This document shows positions 46,857-56,657 of a DNA stretch of 64,000 bases, in pieces. The stretch is from JANQNX01 sp965601665 (GTDB taxonomy: Bacteria; Pseudomonadota; Gammaproteobacteria; Eutrophobiales; Eutrophobiaceae): the NCBI GenBank assembly GCA_965601665.1, contig OZ271833.1:1798001-1862000 (forward strand), in the 5' to 3' direction. How positions within the stretch are numbered: the stretch's first letter is position 1; every line of letters starts with the position of its first letter. The position numbers were made by a program, and so were the translations under genes. The notes beneath the pieces were generated by a model. It saw only the letters and a list, made by a program, of their open reading frames with translations, did not search any database and had not been told where the DNA came from.

Positions 46857-48260
46857 TTACATGGATTTGGCTTTTTCTAAAGCCTGGTCAATCGTACCGA
46901 CGAACATGAATGCCTGTTCCGGGATGTCGTCGTACTCGCCTTCGATAATACCCTTGAAACCGCGCAGGGTTTCCTTCAGCGGAACAAACTCGCCATCCTG
47001 ACCAGTAAATACCTTTGCAACAAAATAAGGCTGGGTCAGGAAGCGCTGTATCTTACGGGCACGAGCCACAACCAGTTTGTCTTCTTCTGATAGTTCATCC
47101 ATGCCCAGGATCGCGATGATGTCACGCAGTTCCTTATAACGTTGTAGCGTGTTCTGCACCCCACGAGCAATATCGTAGTGTTCCTGACCAACAACCAATG
47201 GATCCAACTGACGACTGGTAGAGTCCAGTGGGTCAATAGCAGGATACAGGCCCAGCTCGGCAATCTGACGAGACAGTACCACCGTCGAGTCAAGGTGAGC
47301 GAAGGTCGTTGCCGGTGACGGGTCAGTCAAATCGTCAGCAGGTACATAGACAGCCTGAATAGAAGTAATCGAACCGGTCTTGGTCGACGTAATTCGCTCC
47401 TGCAGCTTACCCATTTCTTCTGCCAGCGTTGGCTGGTAGCCCACCGCAGAAGGCATACGACCCAGTAGCGCAGAACATTCCACACCGGCCAGGGTAAATC
47501 GATATATGTTATCGATGAACAACAGGACGTCACGACCCTCATCACGGAATTTTTCTGCCAGCGTCAAACCGGTCAGCGCCACACGCAGACGGTTACCCGG
47601 TGGCTCATTCATCTGACCGTACACCATTGATACCTTCGATTGTTCAAAGTTTTCAACGTTAACAACACCGGCTTCCTGCATTTCATAATAGAAGTCGTTA
47701 CCTTCACGGGTACGCTCACCCACACCGGCAAATACTGATAGTCCCGAGTGCTGGGTCGCGATGTTGTTAATCAACTCCATCATGTTGACGGTTTTGCCCA
47801 CGCCGGCACCGCCAAACAGGCCAATCTTGCCGCCCTTTGCGAACGGGATAACCAGGTCAATCACCTTTACACCTGTCTCAAGCAATTCCGTAGACGGGCT
47901 GAGCTCGGTGAATTTTGGCGCTTCGCGGTGAATAACCATCTTCTCATCCGTTTCAATCGGACCAACTTCATCAATGGGGTCACCAAGTACGTTCATAATA
48001 CGACCCAGGGTCTTGGTACCTACTGGAATTGCGATCGCCTCACCGGTATTGCTTACATCCAGGCCACGTTTCAGGCCGTCGGTGGAACCCAATGCAATGG
48101 TACGTACCACGCCGTCACCGATCTGTTGTTGTACTTCCAGTGTTGTCTCGATGCCTTCACCCTCGACTTTCAATGCATCGTAGATATTCGGAATCGAATC
48201 ACTTGGAAATTCGACGTCCACAACTGCGCCAATGATTTGTACGATCTTTCCAGAACTCAT
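46857..48260 (-). CDS. atpD: ATP synthase F1 beta subunit
   Basis: Catalytic subunit, 467 residues. P-loop GLFGGAGVGKTVNMMEL, catalytic Glu in AGVGERTREGNDFYYEM and the DELSEED motif (GMDELSEEDKLVV) are all intact. Confidence 0.97.
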   Translation of the reverse strand: MSSGKIVQIIGAVVDVEFPSDSIPNIYDALKVEGEGIETTLEVQQQIGDGVVRTIALGSTDGLKRGLDVSNTGEAIAIPVGTKTLGRIMNVLGDPIDEVGPIETDEKMVIHREAPKFTELSPSTELLETGVKVIDLVIPFAKGGKIGLFGGAGVGKTVNMMELINNIATQHSGLSVFAGVGERTREGNDFYYEMQEAGVVNVENFEQSKVSMVYGQMNEPPGNRLRVALTGLTLAEKFRDEGRDVLLFIDNIYRFTLAGVECSALLGRMPSAVGYQPTLAEEMGKLQERITSTKTGSITSIQAVYVPADDLTDPSPATTFAHLDSTVVLSRQIAELGLYPAIDPLDSTSRQLDPLVVGQEHYDIARGVQNTLQRYKELRDIIAILGMDELSEEDKLVVARARKIQRFLTQPYFVAKVFTGQDGEFVPLKETLRGFKGIIEGEYDDIPEQAFMFVGTIDQALEKAKSM

Positions 48261-48306
48261 GGTTTTCGTTCCTCGTTTTTTACTCTAATTCTAGGTTTAA
48301 TAATGT

Positions 48307-49170
48307 TTAAACAGCTGCGGCACCGGCCACGATTTCCGACAGTTCCTGCGTAATCGCCGCTTGTCGCGCCTTGTTATAAATCAATTCAAGTTCATCAATA
48401 AGCTTGCCTGCATTATCAGAGGCGCTCTTCATCGCAACCATGCGCGCAGCCATCTCACATGAAATATTTTCGACAACGCCGGTGTATACCTGTGATTCGA
48501 TGTAGCGCGTCAACAGCTGATCCAGCACCTCTTCTGCATCAGGTTCATACAGGTAATCCCAATGGTGCGAATAGTCATCCGACTCCGCTGGTTCGGTTGG
48601 AATCAGTTGTTTCAGGTTTGGTGTTTGTGTCATTGAGTTAACAAACTCATTAGAGACCATATACACCTTGTCAACATCACCCTCTTTAAAGGCATTCAAC
48701 ATGACCATAATAGTGCCAAGTAGTGTTTCCAGGTTTGGTTCATCGCCAATATGAGTAACCTGGCCAACAATGTTGGCGCCTATTGAACCGAAGAAGCCGG
48801 AAGCCTTGGAACCAATAACACAAAGCTGCACTTGCTTGCCTTCCCCTTCCCATTCCTTGAACTTGCGTAGCATCAAGCGAAACAGGTTTGCATTTAAACC
48901 ACCACATAGGCCACGATCGGTAGAAACAACAATCACACCTATGGTGTTCACTTCTTCGCGGGCAACCATATAGGGATGTTTATATTCCGGGTTAGCGTGG
49001 GCAAGGTGAGAGATCACATTACGAATTTTTTGTGCATAAGGACGGGCCGCATGCATGCGGTCTTGTGCCTTGCGCATCTTACTCGCGGCCACCATTTCCA
49101 TGGCCTTGGTGATCTTCTGTGTATTTTTTACACTGGCGATCTTGCCTCGTATCTCTTTAGCGCCTGCCAT
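48307..49170 (-). CDS. atpG: ATP synthase F1 gamma subunit
   Basis: Central stalk, 287 residues. The N-terminal GAKEIRGKIASVKNTQKITKAMEMVAASKM and C-terminal SARQ-like ARQAAITQELSEIVAGAAA helices are conserved. Confidence 0.96.
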   Translation of the reverse strand: MAGAKEIRGKIASVKNTQKITKAMEMVAASKMRKAQDRMHAARPYAQKIRNVISHLAHANPEYKHPYMVAREEVNTIGVIVVSTDRGLCGGLNANLFRLMLRKFKEWEGEGKQVQLCVIGSKASGFFGSIGANIVGQVTHIGDEPNLETLLGTIMVMLNAFKEGDVDKVYMVSNEFVNSMTQTPNLKQLIPTEPAESDDYSHHWDYLYEPDAEEVLDQLLTRYIESQVYTGVVENISCEMAARMVAMKSASDNAGKLIDELELIYNKARQAAITQELSEIVAGAAAV

Positions 49171-49237
49171 TAATCAACTCTATCTTCTATTAGTTTCTCA
49201 AGTTAGTTACACGCGTCGCTCTTCTGCGTGCTGCACA

Positions 49238-50779
49238 TTACCAGCTGCCGGTTTCCATGAATTTCTGGATTGCGTCTTTTAGGGCACTCTCGATGTCATC
49301 ACTATAGTTACCATCATCACCAATCTGGTTCATCAGCTCTGACTGTTCGCTGTGCATATAATCATGCAGCGCCGCCTCGAACGCGCCAACTTTTTCCAGT
49401 TCAACCTCGTCAATAAAACCGTTTTCTACCGCGAACAGGCTGACACCCATTTCGGCAACGGATAGCGGCGTGTATTGCTTCTGTTTCATCAGCTCCATTA
49501 CACGCTGACCTCGTTCCAGCTGCTTACGCGTAGCTTCATCAAGGTCTGACGCAAACTGGGCGAATGCCGCCAGTTCGCGATACTGCGCGAGAGCAAGTCG
49601 AACACCACCACCGAGTTTCTTAACGATCTTGGTCTGGGCCGCACCACCCACGCGTGATACCGACAGGCCCGCGTTAATAGCAGGACGAAAACCTGAGTTA
49701 AACAGGTCGGTCTCAAGGAAAATCTGACCGTCGGTGATTGAGATTACGTTGGTCGGTACGAACGCTGATACGTCACCGGCCTGCGTTTCAATAATCGGCA
49801 ACGCTGTTAGAGAACCAGTCTGCCCCTTCACTTCACCATTGGTGATCTTTTCCACGTAATCTTCATTAATACGCGACGCGCGTTCCAGAAGGCGTGAATG
49901 CAGGTAGAACACGTCGCCCGGATACGCTTCACGGCCCGGCGGACGTTTCAATAGCAGAGAAATCTGTCGATAGGCCCATGCCTGCTTGGTCAAGTCATCA
50001 TAAACAATCAGGGCGTCTTCACCGCGATCGCGGAAGTATTCACCCATCGCGCAACCTGCGTAGGGAGCGATGTACTGCATGGCTGCGGAGTCAGATGCAG
50101 TCGCAGCAACGATAATGGTGTGGTCCATGGCACCATGCTCTTCCAGTTTGCGAATAACCACGTTAATGGAAGAAGCCTTTTGCCCAACCGCGACATAAAT
50201 ACATTTAACACCGGTATTTTTCTGGTTGATGATGGTATCAATCGCAACCGCTGTCTTGCCGGTCTGGCGGTCACCAATGATCAGCTCACGCTGGCCACGA
50301 CCCACCGGCACCATGGAGTCAATTGATTTCAGCCCGGTCTGTACAGGCTGACCTACTGACTTACGTGCAATTACGCCAGGTGCAATCTTTTCGATTGGGG
50401 AAGTGCCCTGGGCATCAATGTCGCCTTTACCATCAATGGGCATGCCCAGTGAATCGACAACGCGGCCAAGCAAAGCTTCACCAACTGGTACTTCCAGAAT
50501 ACGCTTGGTGCATTTAACAACATCACCTTCGGAGATGTGTTCGTAGTTCCCCAGGATAACGGCACCAACGGAATCACGTTCTAGGTTTAGCGCCAGGCCG
50601 TAAGTGTTACCAGGGAATTCAATCATTTCGCCCTGCATGACATCGCTGAGGCCGTGGATTCTGGCAACACCGTCAGCCAGGCTGACAACGGTACCTTCGG
50701 TACGCGCCTCGGTGTCGAGGTCCATCGACTGGATTTTCTTTTTAATCAGATCACTAATTTCAGTTGCACTGATAGACAT
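49238..50779 (-). CDS. atpA: ATP synthase F1 alpha subunit
   Basis: 513 residues. P-loop LIIGDRQTGKTAVAID, arginine finger region SVSRVGGAAQTK. Non-catalytic nucleotide subunit. It lies between atpH and atpG with short gaps. Confidence 0.97.
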   Translation of the reverse strand: MSISATEISDLIKKKIQSMDLDTEARTEGTVVSLADGVARIHGLSDVMQGEMIEFPGNTYGLALNLERDSVGAVILGNYEHISEGDVVKCTKRILEVPVGEALLGRVVDSLGMPIDGKGDIDAQGTSPIEKIAPGVIARKSVGQPVQTGLKSIDSMVPVGRGQRELIIGDRQTGKTAVAIDTIINQKNTGVKCIYVAVGQKASSINVVIRKLEEHGAMDHTIIVAATASDSAAMQYIAPYAGCAMGEYFRDRGEDALIVYDDLTKQAWAYRQISLLLKRPPGREAYPGDVFYLHSRLLERASRINEDYVEKITNGEVKGQTGSLTALPIIETQAGDVSAFVPTNVISITDGQIFLETDLFNSGFRPAINAGLSVSRVGGAAQTKIVKKLGGGVRLALAQYRELAAFAQFASDLDEATRKQLERGQRVMELMKQKQYTPLSVAEMGVSLFAVENGFIDEVELEKVGAFEAALHDYMHSEQSELMNQIGDDGNYSDDIESALKDAIQKFMETGSW

Positions 50780-50801
50780 AAGTCTTTCCTCTAGTTAATA
50801 G

Positions 50802-51338
50802 CTATTGCGCAAATAAGTTGGTTAATTCTTTCAAACGGCCTTTGACAGAGGCGTCGATAACAGCATCACCAGCCCTGATCACAATTCCACCGATCAGGTC
50901 TTTATCTTCTCTGGCGTTAATGTCGATTTTCTTGCCGAGTCGTTTGGCAATGGCATCGGAAATAGCGTTGAGTTGGCTATCATCCAGTGCATATGCGCTG
51001 ATGACATCGACCTCGCTCATGCCTTCGGCGGCGGCTTTCTTTTGCTCAAACAGGCCTGCTATTTCAGGCGCAAGTGAAATGCGCTCTGCGTCGACAACGA
51101 TTTTGACAAAGTTCTTGTGGGATTGGGAAACAGCATTACCACATAGCTCAATGATGAGATCAGCAAGCTGCTGGTCGCCGAGTCGCGGATTGTTGATAAC
51201 GTGCCGCATGTTTTCATCACCGACAACCAGCTTCAGGTTGCCGAGGAAGACAGACCAGTCGCCCAAAGCGCCCTCATCCAGTGCCTGTGAGAAGGCAGCT
51301 TCGGCGTAAGGACGGGCTATCGTGGCTTTTTCTAACAT
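50802..51338 (-). CDS. atpH: ATP synthase F1 delta subunit
   Basis: 178 residues. N-terminal ATIARPYAEAAFSQALDEG and C-terminal DLIGGIVIRAGDAVIDASVKG match the delta/OSCP family that joins F1 to the peripheral stalk. Confidence 0.95.
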   Translation of the reverse strand: MLEKATIARPYAEAAFSQALDEGALGDWSVFLGNLKLVVGDENMRHVINNPRLGDQQLADLIIELCGNAVSQSHKNFVKIVVDAERISLAPEIAGLFEQKKAAAEGMSEVDVISAYALDDSQLNAISDAIAKRLGKKIDINAREDKDLIGGIVIRAGDAVIDASVKGRLKELTNLFAQ

Positions 51339-51359
51339 CTGCTGAAATCCTGCTTGCGG

Positions 51360-51830
51360 TTATAACTGCTGGCTGATTTTCGCCAGTACCTCGTTGTGAG
51401 CATTCTGATCCACTTCGCGCATCAGAATTTGCTCTGCGCCGGTAATCGCCAAAGTGGCAACCTGGTCTCGCAGGTCCTGTCTGGCTTTCTCTTTTTCCTG
51501 TTCGATTTCGCTCAGGGCCTGTTCCTTGATGCGGTCACTTTCCCGCTTCGCGGCTTCCTTGGCTTCCTCAACAATTTCATCACCGCGCTTTTGCGCAGAC
51601 GAAATAATGCCAGCGGCCTTTTCCTTGCCCTTGTTCACTTCATCGATCGATTTTTGCTGTGCCTGCGCCAGTTCTTTCTGGCCTTCTTCAGCTGCAGCCA
51701 GACCATCGGCAATACGTGCTTCACGCTCTTTCATCTGGTTAAGCAGCAATGGCCAGACAAACTTCATTACAAATAACACAAAGATAATGAATGAAACCGA
51801 TTGTCCGATCAGGGTTGCATTAAAATTCAC
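51360..51830 (-). CDS. atpF: ATP synthase Fo subunit b
   Basis: 156 residues. One N-terminal membrane span (LIGQSVSFIIFVLFVMKFVWPLL) and a long charged coiled coil forming the peripheral stalk. Only one b-type gene is present; no b' subunit gene is seen, unlike alphaproteobacterial phototrophs. Confidence 0.95.
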   Translation of the reverse strand: MNFNATLIGQSVSFIIFVLFVMKFVWPLLLNQMKEREARIADGLAAAEEGQKELAQAQQKSIDEVNKGKEKAAGIISSAQKRGDEIVEEAKEAAKRESDRIKEQALSEIEQEKEKARQDLRDQVATLAITGAEQILMREVDQNAHNEVLAKISQQL

Positions 51831-51877
51831 CTGAATACTCCTGTTTATTGAGTTTCTGGATTATCGCGGGCTTCAGA

Positions 51878-52129
51878 TTAAAGCTGGCCGATGAACGGGT
51901 TGGCCAGTGTGAACCACATGCCGATACCGATACCAATCATGGTTACCGCGTCGATAAGACCTGCAACCAGGAACATCTTACCTTGAAGCATCGGGGCCAG
52001 TTCCGGCTGACGAGCAGCGCCTTCCAGAAATTTACCACCAAGCAGACCGAAACCGATCGCCGTACCAAAAGCACCCATACCAAGAACGATTAAGACACCC
52101 AGTGATGTAAATGCCAGAATAGTTTCCAT
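51878..52129 (-). CDS. atpE: ATP synthase Fo subunit c
   Basis: 83 residues, two membrane helices. Ion-binding carboxylate is Asp60 (AGLIDAV). The residues that would indicate sodium coupling (Gln and Glu-Ser pattern) are not seen, so proton coupling is expected. Confidence 0.95.
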   Translation of the reverse strand: METILAFTSLGVLIVLGMGAFGTAIGFGLLGGKFLEGAARQPELAPMLQGKMFLVAGLIDAVTMIGIGIGMWFTLANPFIGQL

Positions 52130-52163
52130 CTTTCTCCTCCAGAGGATATATAACTAAATAAAA

Positions 52164-53033
52164 TTAATGATGCTCGTGGGCCATTGCCAGATAAACAATG
52201 GTTAGCATCATGAAAATAAATGCCTGTAACAGCACAACCAAAATATGAAACACCGCCCAAACAAAATGCAGGGGCAATTGAAAATAGCCCAGTAATGCAA
52301 TCAACATGAAAATCAATTCACCCGCGTAAAGGTTTCCGAAAAGTCGCAGTGCCAATGACACCGGCTTGGCAATAAGGGCAACACCCTCAAGCAGGAGGTT
52401 GAACGGAATCATGTATTTACCAAATGGCTGTAGCGTCAATTCCCCGATGAAACCTCCGACACCTTTAACCTTGATGCTGTAGTAGATGATCATCAGGAAA
52501 ATTGTTATTGACATACCGAATGTAATATTCGGGTCGGTTGTAGGCACAACCTTGAAATAAGTGTGTTCAGCGTCACCGGTGACTACGCCAGCAAGCGTTG
52601 GCAACCAGTCTACAGGCACCAGGTCCATTGTGTTCATCATGAATACCCAGATAAATATCGTCAATGATAATGGAGCGATGACGTCATTCTTGGCATGGAA
52701 TATGTCATTCACATTTTTATCGACAAATTCGACAATCATTTCCACCAGGTTGACGAAACCTGAAGGTGCGCCGGAAGGGGCTTTTTTAGCAGCGCGATGA
52801 AAGAAAAAGCAGAAAATAATACCGAGAAAAATTGACCAACCCAGCGTATCAACATTCAATGACCAGAAACCCATGGCCATGGCTTCAGGTGTGCTTTTGG
52901 CAAGTGTCCATGTCGCTTCCTGCAATACAGTCCCGTCGTAACGTTCAAAGCCCTCTGGTAATTGTCCGAAGACCAGGTTCTGCAAGTGATGCTGGATATA
53001 AGAATTCGAAGTAAGTTCGCTTCCGCCTGCCAT
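52164..53033 (-). CDS. atpB: ATP synthase Fo subunit a
   Basis: 289 residues, five to six membrane helices. The essential Arg is in the AKPVSLALRLFGNLYAGELI segment, followed by the conserved Gln-containing last helix (FHILVVLLQAFIFMMLTIVYLAMAHEHH). Confidence 0.96.
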   Translation of the reverse strand: MAGGSELTSNSYIQHHLQNLVFGQLPEGFERYDGTVLQEATWTLAKSTPEAMAMGFWSLNVDTLGWSIFLGIIFCFFFHRAAKKAPSGAPSGFVNLVEMIVEFVDKNVNDIFHAKNDVIAPLSLTIFIWVFMMNTMDLVPVDWLPTLAGVVTGDAEHTYFKVVPTTDPNITFGMSITIFLMIIYYSIKVKGVGGFIGELTLQPFGKYMIPFNLLLEGVALIAKPVSLALRLFGNLYAGELIFMLIALLGYFQLPLHFVWAVFHILVVLLQAFIFMMLTIVYLAMAHEHH

Positions 53034-53036
53034 CAG

Positions 53037-53441
53037 TTAACTCTCGGTTTGTTTTCCCATCGTTATCGCTAAACCTGTCAGGTTGACCAGCAAGGTCAGT
53101 CCGTACGCGACGAACATCAACCCTATATTCAGGGGCGATATCAAGTAAATTGAAATTGCAAATATAACAATGGTGCTGACAATCTTCGTTGCCTCACCCA
53201 AATAAAATCTGGCTAAAACATTGTTACTTTCAGCCGCAGACTTCCCCAGGGATAGCCTGACAAACAGTGCGTTTGGAAGGATAAAAGCCAAACCACCCAG
53301 AATTACAGAATATGCATGTTCTTGACTGGTAAATGCATAAATCAGGAGGCTAAAGACGAAAATCGTTGTGGCCTCAATAATTAACAATCGGTAGGCGGTC
53401 TTGCGATTATGTCGCGTTTCGTCCATTTCGCCAGACCTCAA
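53037..53441 (-). CDS. atpI: ATP synthase-associated protein I
   Basis: A 134-residue membrane protein with four spans, first gene of the atp operon. It has a role in assembly of the c-ring or in magnesium transport. Translation may begin at the annotated ATG or at the internal one five codons later (MDETRHNRKTAYRLL). Confidence 0.88.
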   Translation of the reverse strand: MRSGEMDETRHNRKTAYRLLIIEATTIFVFSLLIYAFTSQEHAYSVILGGLAFILPNALFVRLSLGKSAAESNNVLARFYLGEATKIVSTIVIFAISIYLISPLNIGLMFVAYGLTLLVNLTGLAITMGKQTES

Positions 53442-53975
53442 ACCTCTGCTTGTTTCGCGTCAATGAACCTGAAAACAGGTTTTTGTATTTATTATCCTGA
53501 AACGCGAGCGTCGCAAGTATAAGGTTCTGGCCGTGAATGATCAATCACTGCATTGCACAATTCTGGTTAACACAGTTTTTCCGGAGTCTGGACAAAGCAA
53601 GTCCGTCAAAAAACGGGGCGCAAGCAAACTCCAAAGCTTGACGTCATGTATAGAACCCTATTTTTTTTCAATTACTTAAAACGAAAAAGAGTTGAAACGA
53701 TATGATCAAACATGCGCAATAATTCAATGCCGTCTTTTCGGCATGGTTGTTACCCGGTACACCTGCCATTGGCACGGATGGGAAAGCCGCAGTTGCCACC
53801 CTAATCAATCATGCCGAATGAAGGCCCCCGCGGCAAAATTTCACGAGAAATCATAAGCATGTGGCTTAATTATTGCTTTATGTCTATATTTTAAAGTAGA
53901 GGCGCGGTTTATTGACGCATCACCGATAGTTATACAAATCAAACACTATGAGTACACATAAACAAGAGGACAGGA
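53442..53975. other. 534-bp gap between atpI and the TonB receptor gene, with regulatory structure
   Basis: Contains the divergent promoters of the atp operon (minus) and the TonB-YfiR-GGDEF cassette (plus). A candidate structured RNA is described separately at 53728-53816. A possible degenerate parS (AATTTCACGAGAAATC at 53838-53853, 11 of 16 matches to the usual site) is too weak to call. No protein gene is seen. Confidence 0.5.
53728..53816 (+). ncRNA. Candidate structured leader RNA with two competing helices
   Basis: CGGCATGGTTG (53739-53749) can pair over 11 bp with CAATCATGCCG (53806-53816), closing a loop that itself contains a GGCA...TGCC hairpin (53771-53797). The same CGGCAT can instead pair with the upstream ATGCCG (53728-53733) in a short hairpin. 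The two pairings exclude each other. The region lies about 160 bp before the TonB receptor start and resembles a leader switch. It does not match any riboswitch consensus I know. Confidence 0.4.
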
Positions 53976-55991
53976 ATGGCAGCCTGGACATTCAAAAACT
54001 ATCAATCGTGTTTTCCTCGCCAGCGTACCGTCGCAAGACAACTGACGCAATTTCGCCATAGCCTGTACGCGTTATTACTGCTGTCAAGTCTGACACTTGC
54101 CGAAGACGCTGCCCCGCTGGATCCAGAGATGGAAACGATCCTGAGCCTGGACCTCGAGGAGCTGATCACGGTCAGTGTCGCTTCCAAGCGAAATGAAGCC
54201 GTGGTCGAAGCACCAGGCATCATAAGCGTGATCACGGCTGAGGAAATCGAACGTTTTGGTTACCGCAACCTGCCTGACATACTAAATCGACAGCCGCATA
54301 TGCTGGTAACCGGTCATGATGTACTGGATCAGGCGAATGTCGTTGTTCGCGGGGTACGTACCACAGGGCTGCCTACCCAGGTGCTGTTGCTACTGAATGG
54401 ACGGCCGATCCGGGATGAGAATCTGAGCAGCAGTTATATCGGCTTTATGAAAGGCTTTCCGGTCGAGGCCATTGAAAAAATCGAGATCATTCGCGGACCC
54501 GGTTCGGTCTTGTATGGCAGCAATGCCATGGCCGGTGTCATCAACGTCATCACCAGGCGTACCCAGGAAGGCAAACAGGCAGCAGCAAAGTTGACCTATG
54601 GTAGCTTCGCACATCGCCGTGCTGTTGTGCATGCCGGAATAAACTCGAACGATTTCACGGCAGACGTAACGCTGAGGGCCATCAATATCGAGGGCGATAA
54701 CTTCAATAACATTACCGGCACAGCTGGCTCTACCGGCACCTTCTCCACCGGCGAGGAAGGCCTGGCCTTGACCTTACAGGCAAGCTGGAAAAGTCTCACG
54801 TTGAATAGTTACCTCAGCAATCTGCGCGAGGACTCACCAACGCAGGCCTTTGTTTTTCCGTCGACCGAAAATACGGTTCAGAATTACTGGTTCGACCTCG
54901 GTTACCAGCATGCTATTAACCCGGACTGGTCGCTTAATGCGAATATGACCTTTAATGGCGTGGACTCGTTCACGGTCAATAATTTCAATGGCATTATGTT
55001 TGAGGCCAACACACAAGGCCGGTTGACAGACAACATTGGCCTGCTGCTGGGCGGCAGCTATGAGCGGTTACATGGAGAGGATGACCTGTTTATGCCCGAC
55101 TCGACGATCGACAGGGCCAGCATTTATCTGCAAGGTGATTATCGACCTATCGATCCACTAAAACTGGTCGCCGGTCTGCAATACAACAAACCGGAGATGC
55201 TGAGCGGTGACCTGTCTCTACGTCTTGCCGCAATCTATTCCTTTAACCAGCAGTGGACCCTGAAGTTGCTATATGGCGAGGCATTTCGTAACCCAACCTT
55301 GATTTCACAATTTGTGAATCTGGCCGTGCCGGGCGGCAGCGTTGGCAATCCTGCGCTCGAACCGGAGACCATGGAAACCGTCGATATGCAGTTAGCCTAC
55401 CAGGATAAACAACTGTCGACGTCGCTGACATTCTTTCACAGTCACCAGCAAAACCTGCAGGTTCTTGAACCGATCCCCGGCAATCCGCTCAACCTGACCC
55501 AGTTTCAGAATAAGGGCGAGATCGACTATTACGGCATAGAGTGGGAAGGCAAATGGCAGTTGACAAAACACCTGATGTTAATCGGTAATGCCAGTTACCA
55601 GACCAATGAAGACAACAACGGCCTTGAGTTCAGCACCTTTGCCCCGGATTGGATGGTGAAGTCAGGACTTGGCTACAACACGAATCAGGGTGTAGAGCTT
55701 TCCCTGTTTAACAGCTATTTCGGTGCCTCACCGACGCAGATCCCGGATGTGAATCCGGCCTCTAACGTCAACCCGCCGGTAGAGAGTTATAACCTGTTAT
55801 CAGCAAACCTGGTGATCGAACCGGCCGAGTTATTCAACAATGCACGGTTGTCGGGTCTATCGGTTTCTGTCTTCGGCCAAAACCTGCTTGATGAAGAAAT
55901 CTATGTACCATCAGCTGGACGATTGGCGATTAATTCCATACCGGACCTGGCAGGCAGAGGTATTTACCTTAGCCTTGGCTATGACTTCTAG
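53976..55991 (+). CDS. TonB-dependent outer-membrane receptor
   Basis: A 671-residue receptor. A signal region (about 20-42) leads to a plug domain (about 60-190; VVRGVRTTGLPTQVLLLLNGRPI, IEKIEIIRGPGSVLYGSNAMAGVINVITRR) and a 22-strand barrel ending in GRGIYLSLGYDF with a terminal Phe. The TonB box region is LEELITVSVASKRNEAVVEAPG. The ligand cannot be read from the sequence. AGAGGACAGGA precedes the ATG. It is followed by YfiR and GGDEF-EAL genes, so it probably acts as input to c-di-GMP signalling. Confidence 0.92.
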   Translation: MAAWTFKNYQSCFPRQRTVARQLTQFRHSLYALLLLSSLTLAEDAAPLDPEMETILSLDLEELITVSVASKRNEAVVEAPGIISVITAEEIERFGYRNLPDILNRQPHMLVTGHDVLDQANVVVRGVRTTGLPTQVLLLLNGRPIRDENLSSSYIGFMKGFPVEAIEKIEIIRGPGSVLYGSNAMAGVINVITRRTQEGKQAAAKLTYGSFAHRRAVVHAGINSNDFTADVTLRAINIEGDNFNNITGTAGSTGTFSTGEEGLALTLQASWKSLTLNSYLSNLREDSPTQAFVFPSTENTVQNYWFDLGYQHAINPDWSLNANMTFNGVDSFTVNNFNGIMFEANTQGRLTDNIGLLLGGSYERLHGEDDLFMPDSTIDRASIYLQGDYRPIDPLKLVAGLQYNKPEMLSGDLSLRLAAIYSFNQQWTLKLLYGEAFRNPTLISQFVNLAVPGGSVGNPALEPETMETVDMQLAYQDKQLSTSLTFFHSHQQNLQVLEPIPGNPLNLTQFQNKGEIDYYGIEWEGKWQLTKHLMLIGNASYQTNEDNNGLEFSTFAPDWMVKSGLGYNTNQGVELSLFNSYFGASPTQIPDVNPASNVNPPVESYNLLSANLVIEPAELFNNARLSGLSVSVFGQNLLDEEIYVPSAGRLAINSIPDLAGRGIYLSLGYDF

Positions 55992-56033
55992 ATTAATGCC
56001 GGTTTGATAACACTGAAAGGATTCAAGCCGGGT

Positions 56034-56657
56034 ATGTACAGCTTCGATAAACATCAGCGAACCTTATTTTATCGTTTTATCAGGCAACGAGTCGTTGCTG
56101 TTAAGGCGACAAACGTGTTGGCAAGGCGCATTGCCTCGGTCCTGATCTGCATAGTATTGGCATCGGTATCAACCGTTGCCCTTGGCCATAAGCAATACCC
56201 CGAAGAGAAGATCAAGGCGGCCTTCCTGTATAACTTCCTGCGCTTCGTAAGCTGGCCAGACGAGCCGCTGGACGGATACAGGATCTGCACGTATGGACTT
56301 CCAGCACAAAATGAAGCTGCGTTTGGTTCCATTGCAGAAATAAAAACCGATCCGCGACTCATCGTGTCTTTCGTGCAGACCAACGACAGCCTGGAAAGAC
56401 TAGATAACTGTCAGTTAATTTACATCGCCACGAAAAATCAAGATCAAGTCACCGCTGTGCTTAAGCGTATGCAGGGCAAGGGCTGCCTTACTATAGGCGA
56501 AGCAAATGACTTCCTCGATATGGGTGGCATGATCCGTTTCGTGCCGATAGAAGACAAGATACGTTTTGAAATCAATGTCGATGCGGCTAAAAGGGCCGGA
56601 CTGAAAATATCGTCCAATGTGCTGAAGATTGCCGTGCGCCTGGTGGCAGGAAAATGA
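56034..56657 (+). CDS. YfiR family periplasmic protein
   Basis: YfiR/DUF4154 proteins sit in the periplasm and repress partner diguanylate cyclases (as YfiR does YfiN). The signal-anchor is at about residues 30-52 of the ATG-started form. The mature part has KIKAAFLYNFLRFVSWPDEPL, the ICTYGLPAQNEAAFGS segment and a C-terminal IRFEINVDAAKRAGLKISSNVLKIA. I use the ATG at 56034; a TTG at 56004 is in frame. Its stop overlaps the GGDEF-EAL start (ATGA). Confidence 0.85.
   Translation: MYSFDKHQRTLFYRFIRQRVVAVKATNVLARRIASVLICIVLASVSTVALGHKQYPEEKIKAAFLYNFLRFVSWPDEPLDGYRICTYGLPAQNEAAFGSIAEIKTDPRLIVSFVQTNDSLERLDNCQLIYIATKNQDQVTAVLKRMQGKGCLTIGEANDFLDMGGMIRFVPIEDKIRFEINVDAAKRAGLKISSNVLKIAVRLVAGK

Noticed and set aside
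53769..53785. TTGGCACGG resembling a sigma-54 -24 element in the structured leader
   Set aside because: The -12 position has AA instead of GC, so the essential second element is missing.
53739..53816. c-di-GMP or cobalamin riboswitch upstream of the TonB cassette
   Set aside because: The conserved sequences of these aptamers are absent; reported only as an unidentified structured RNA.
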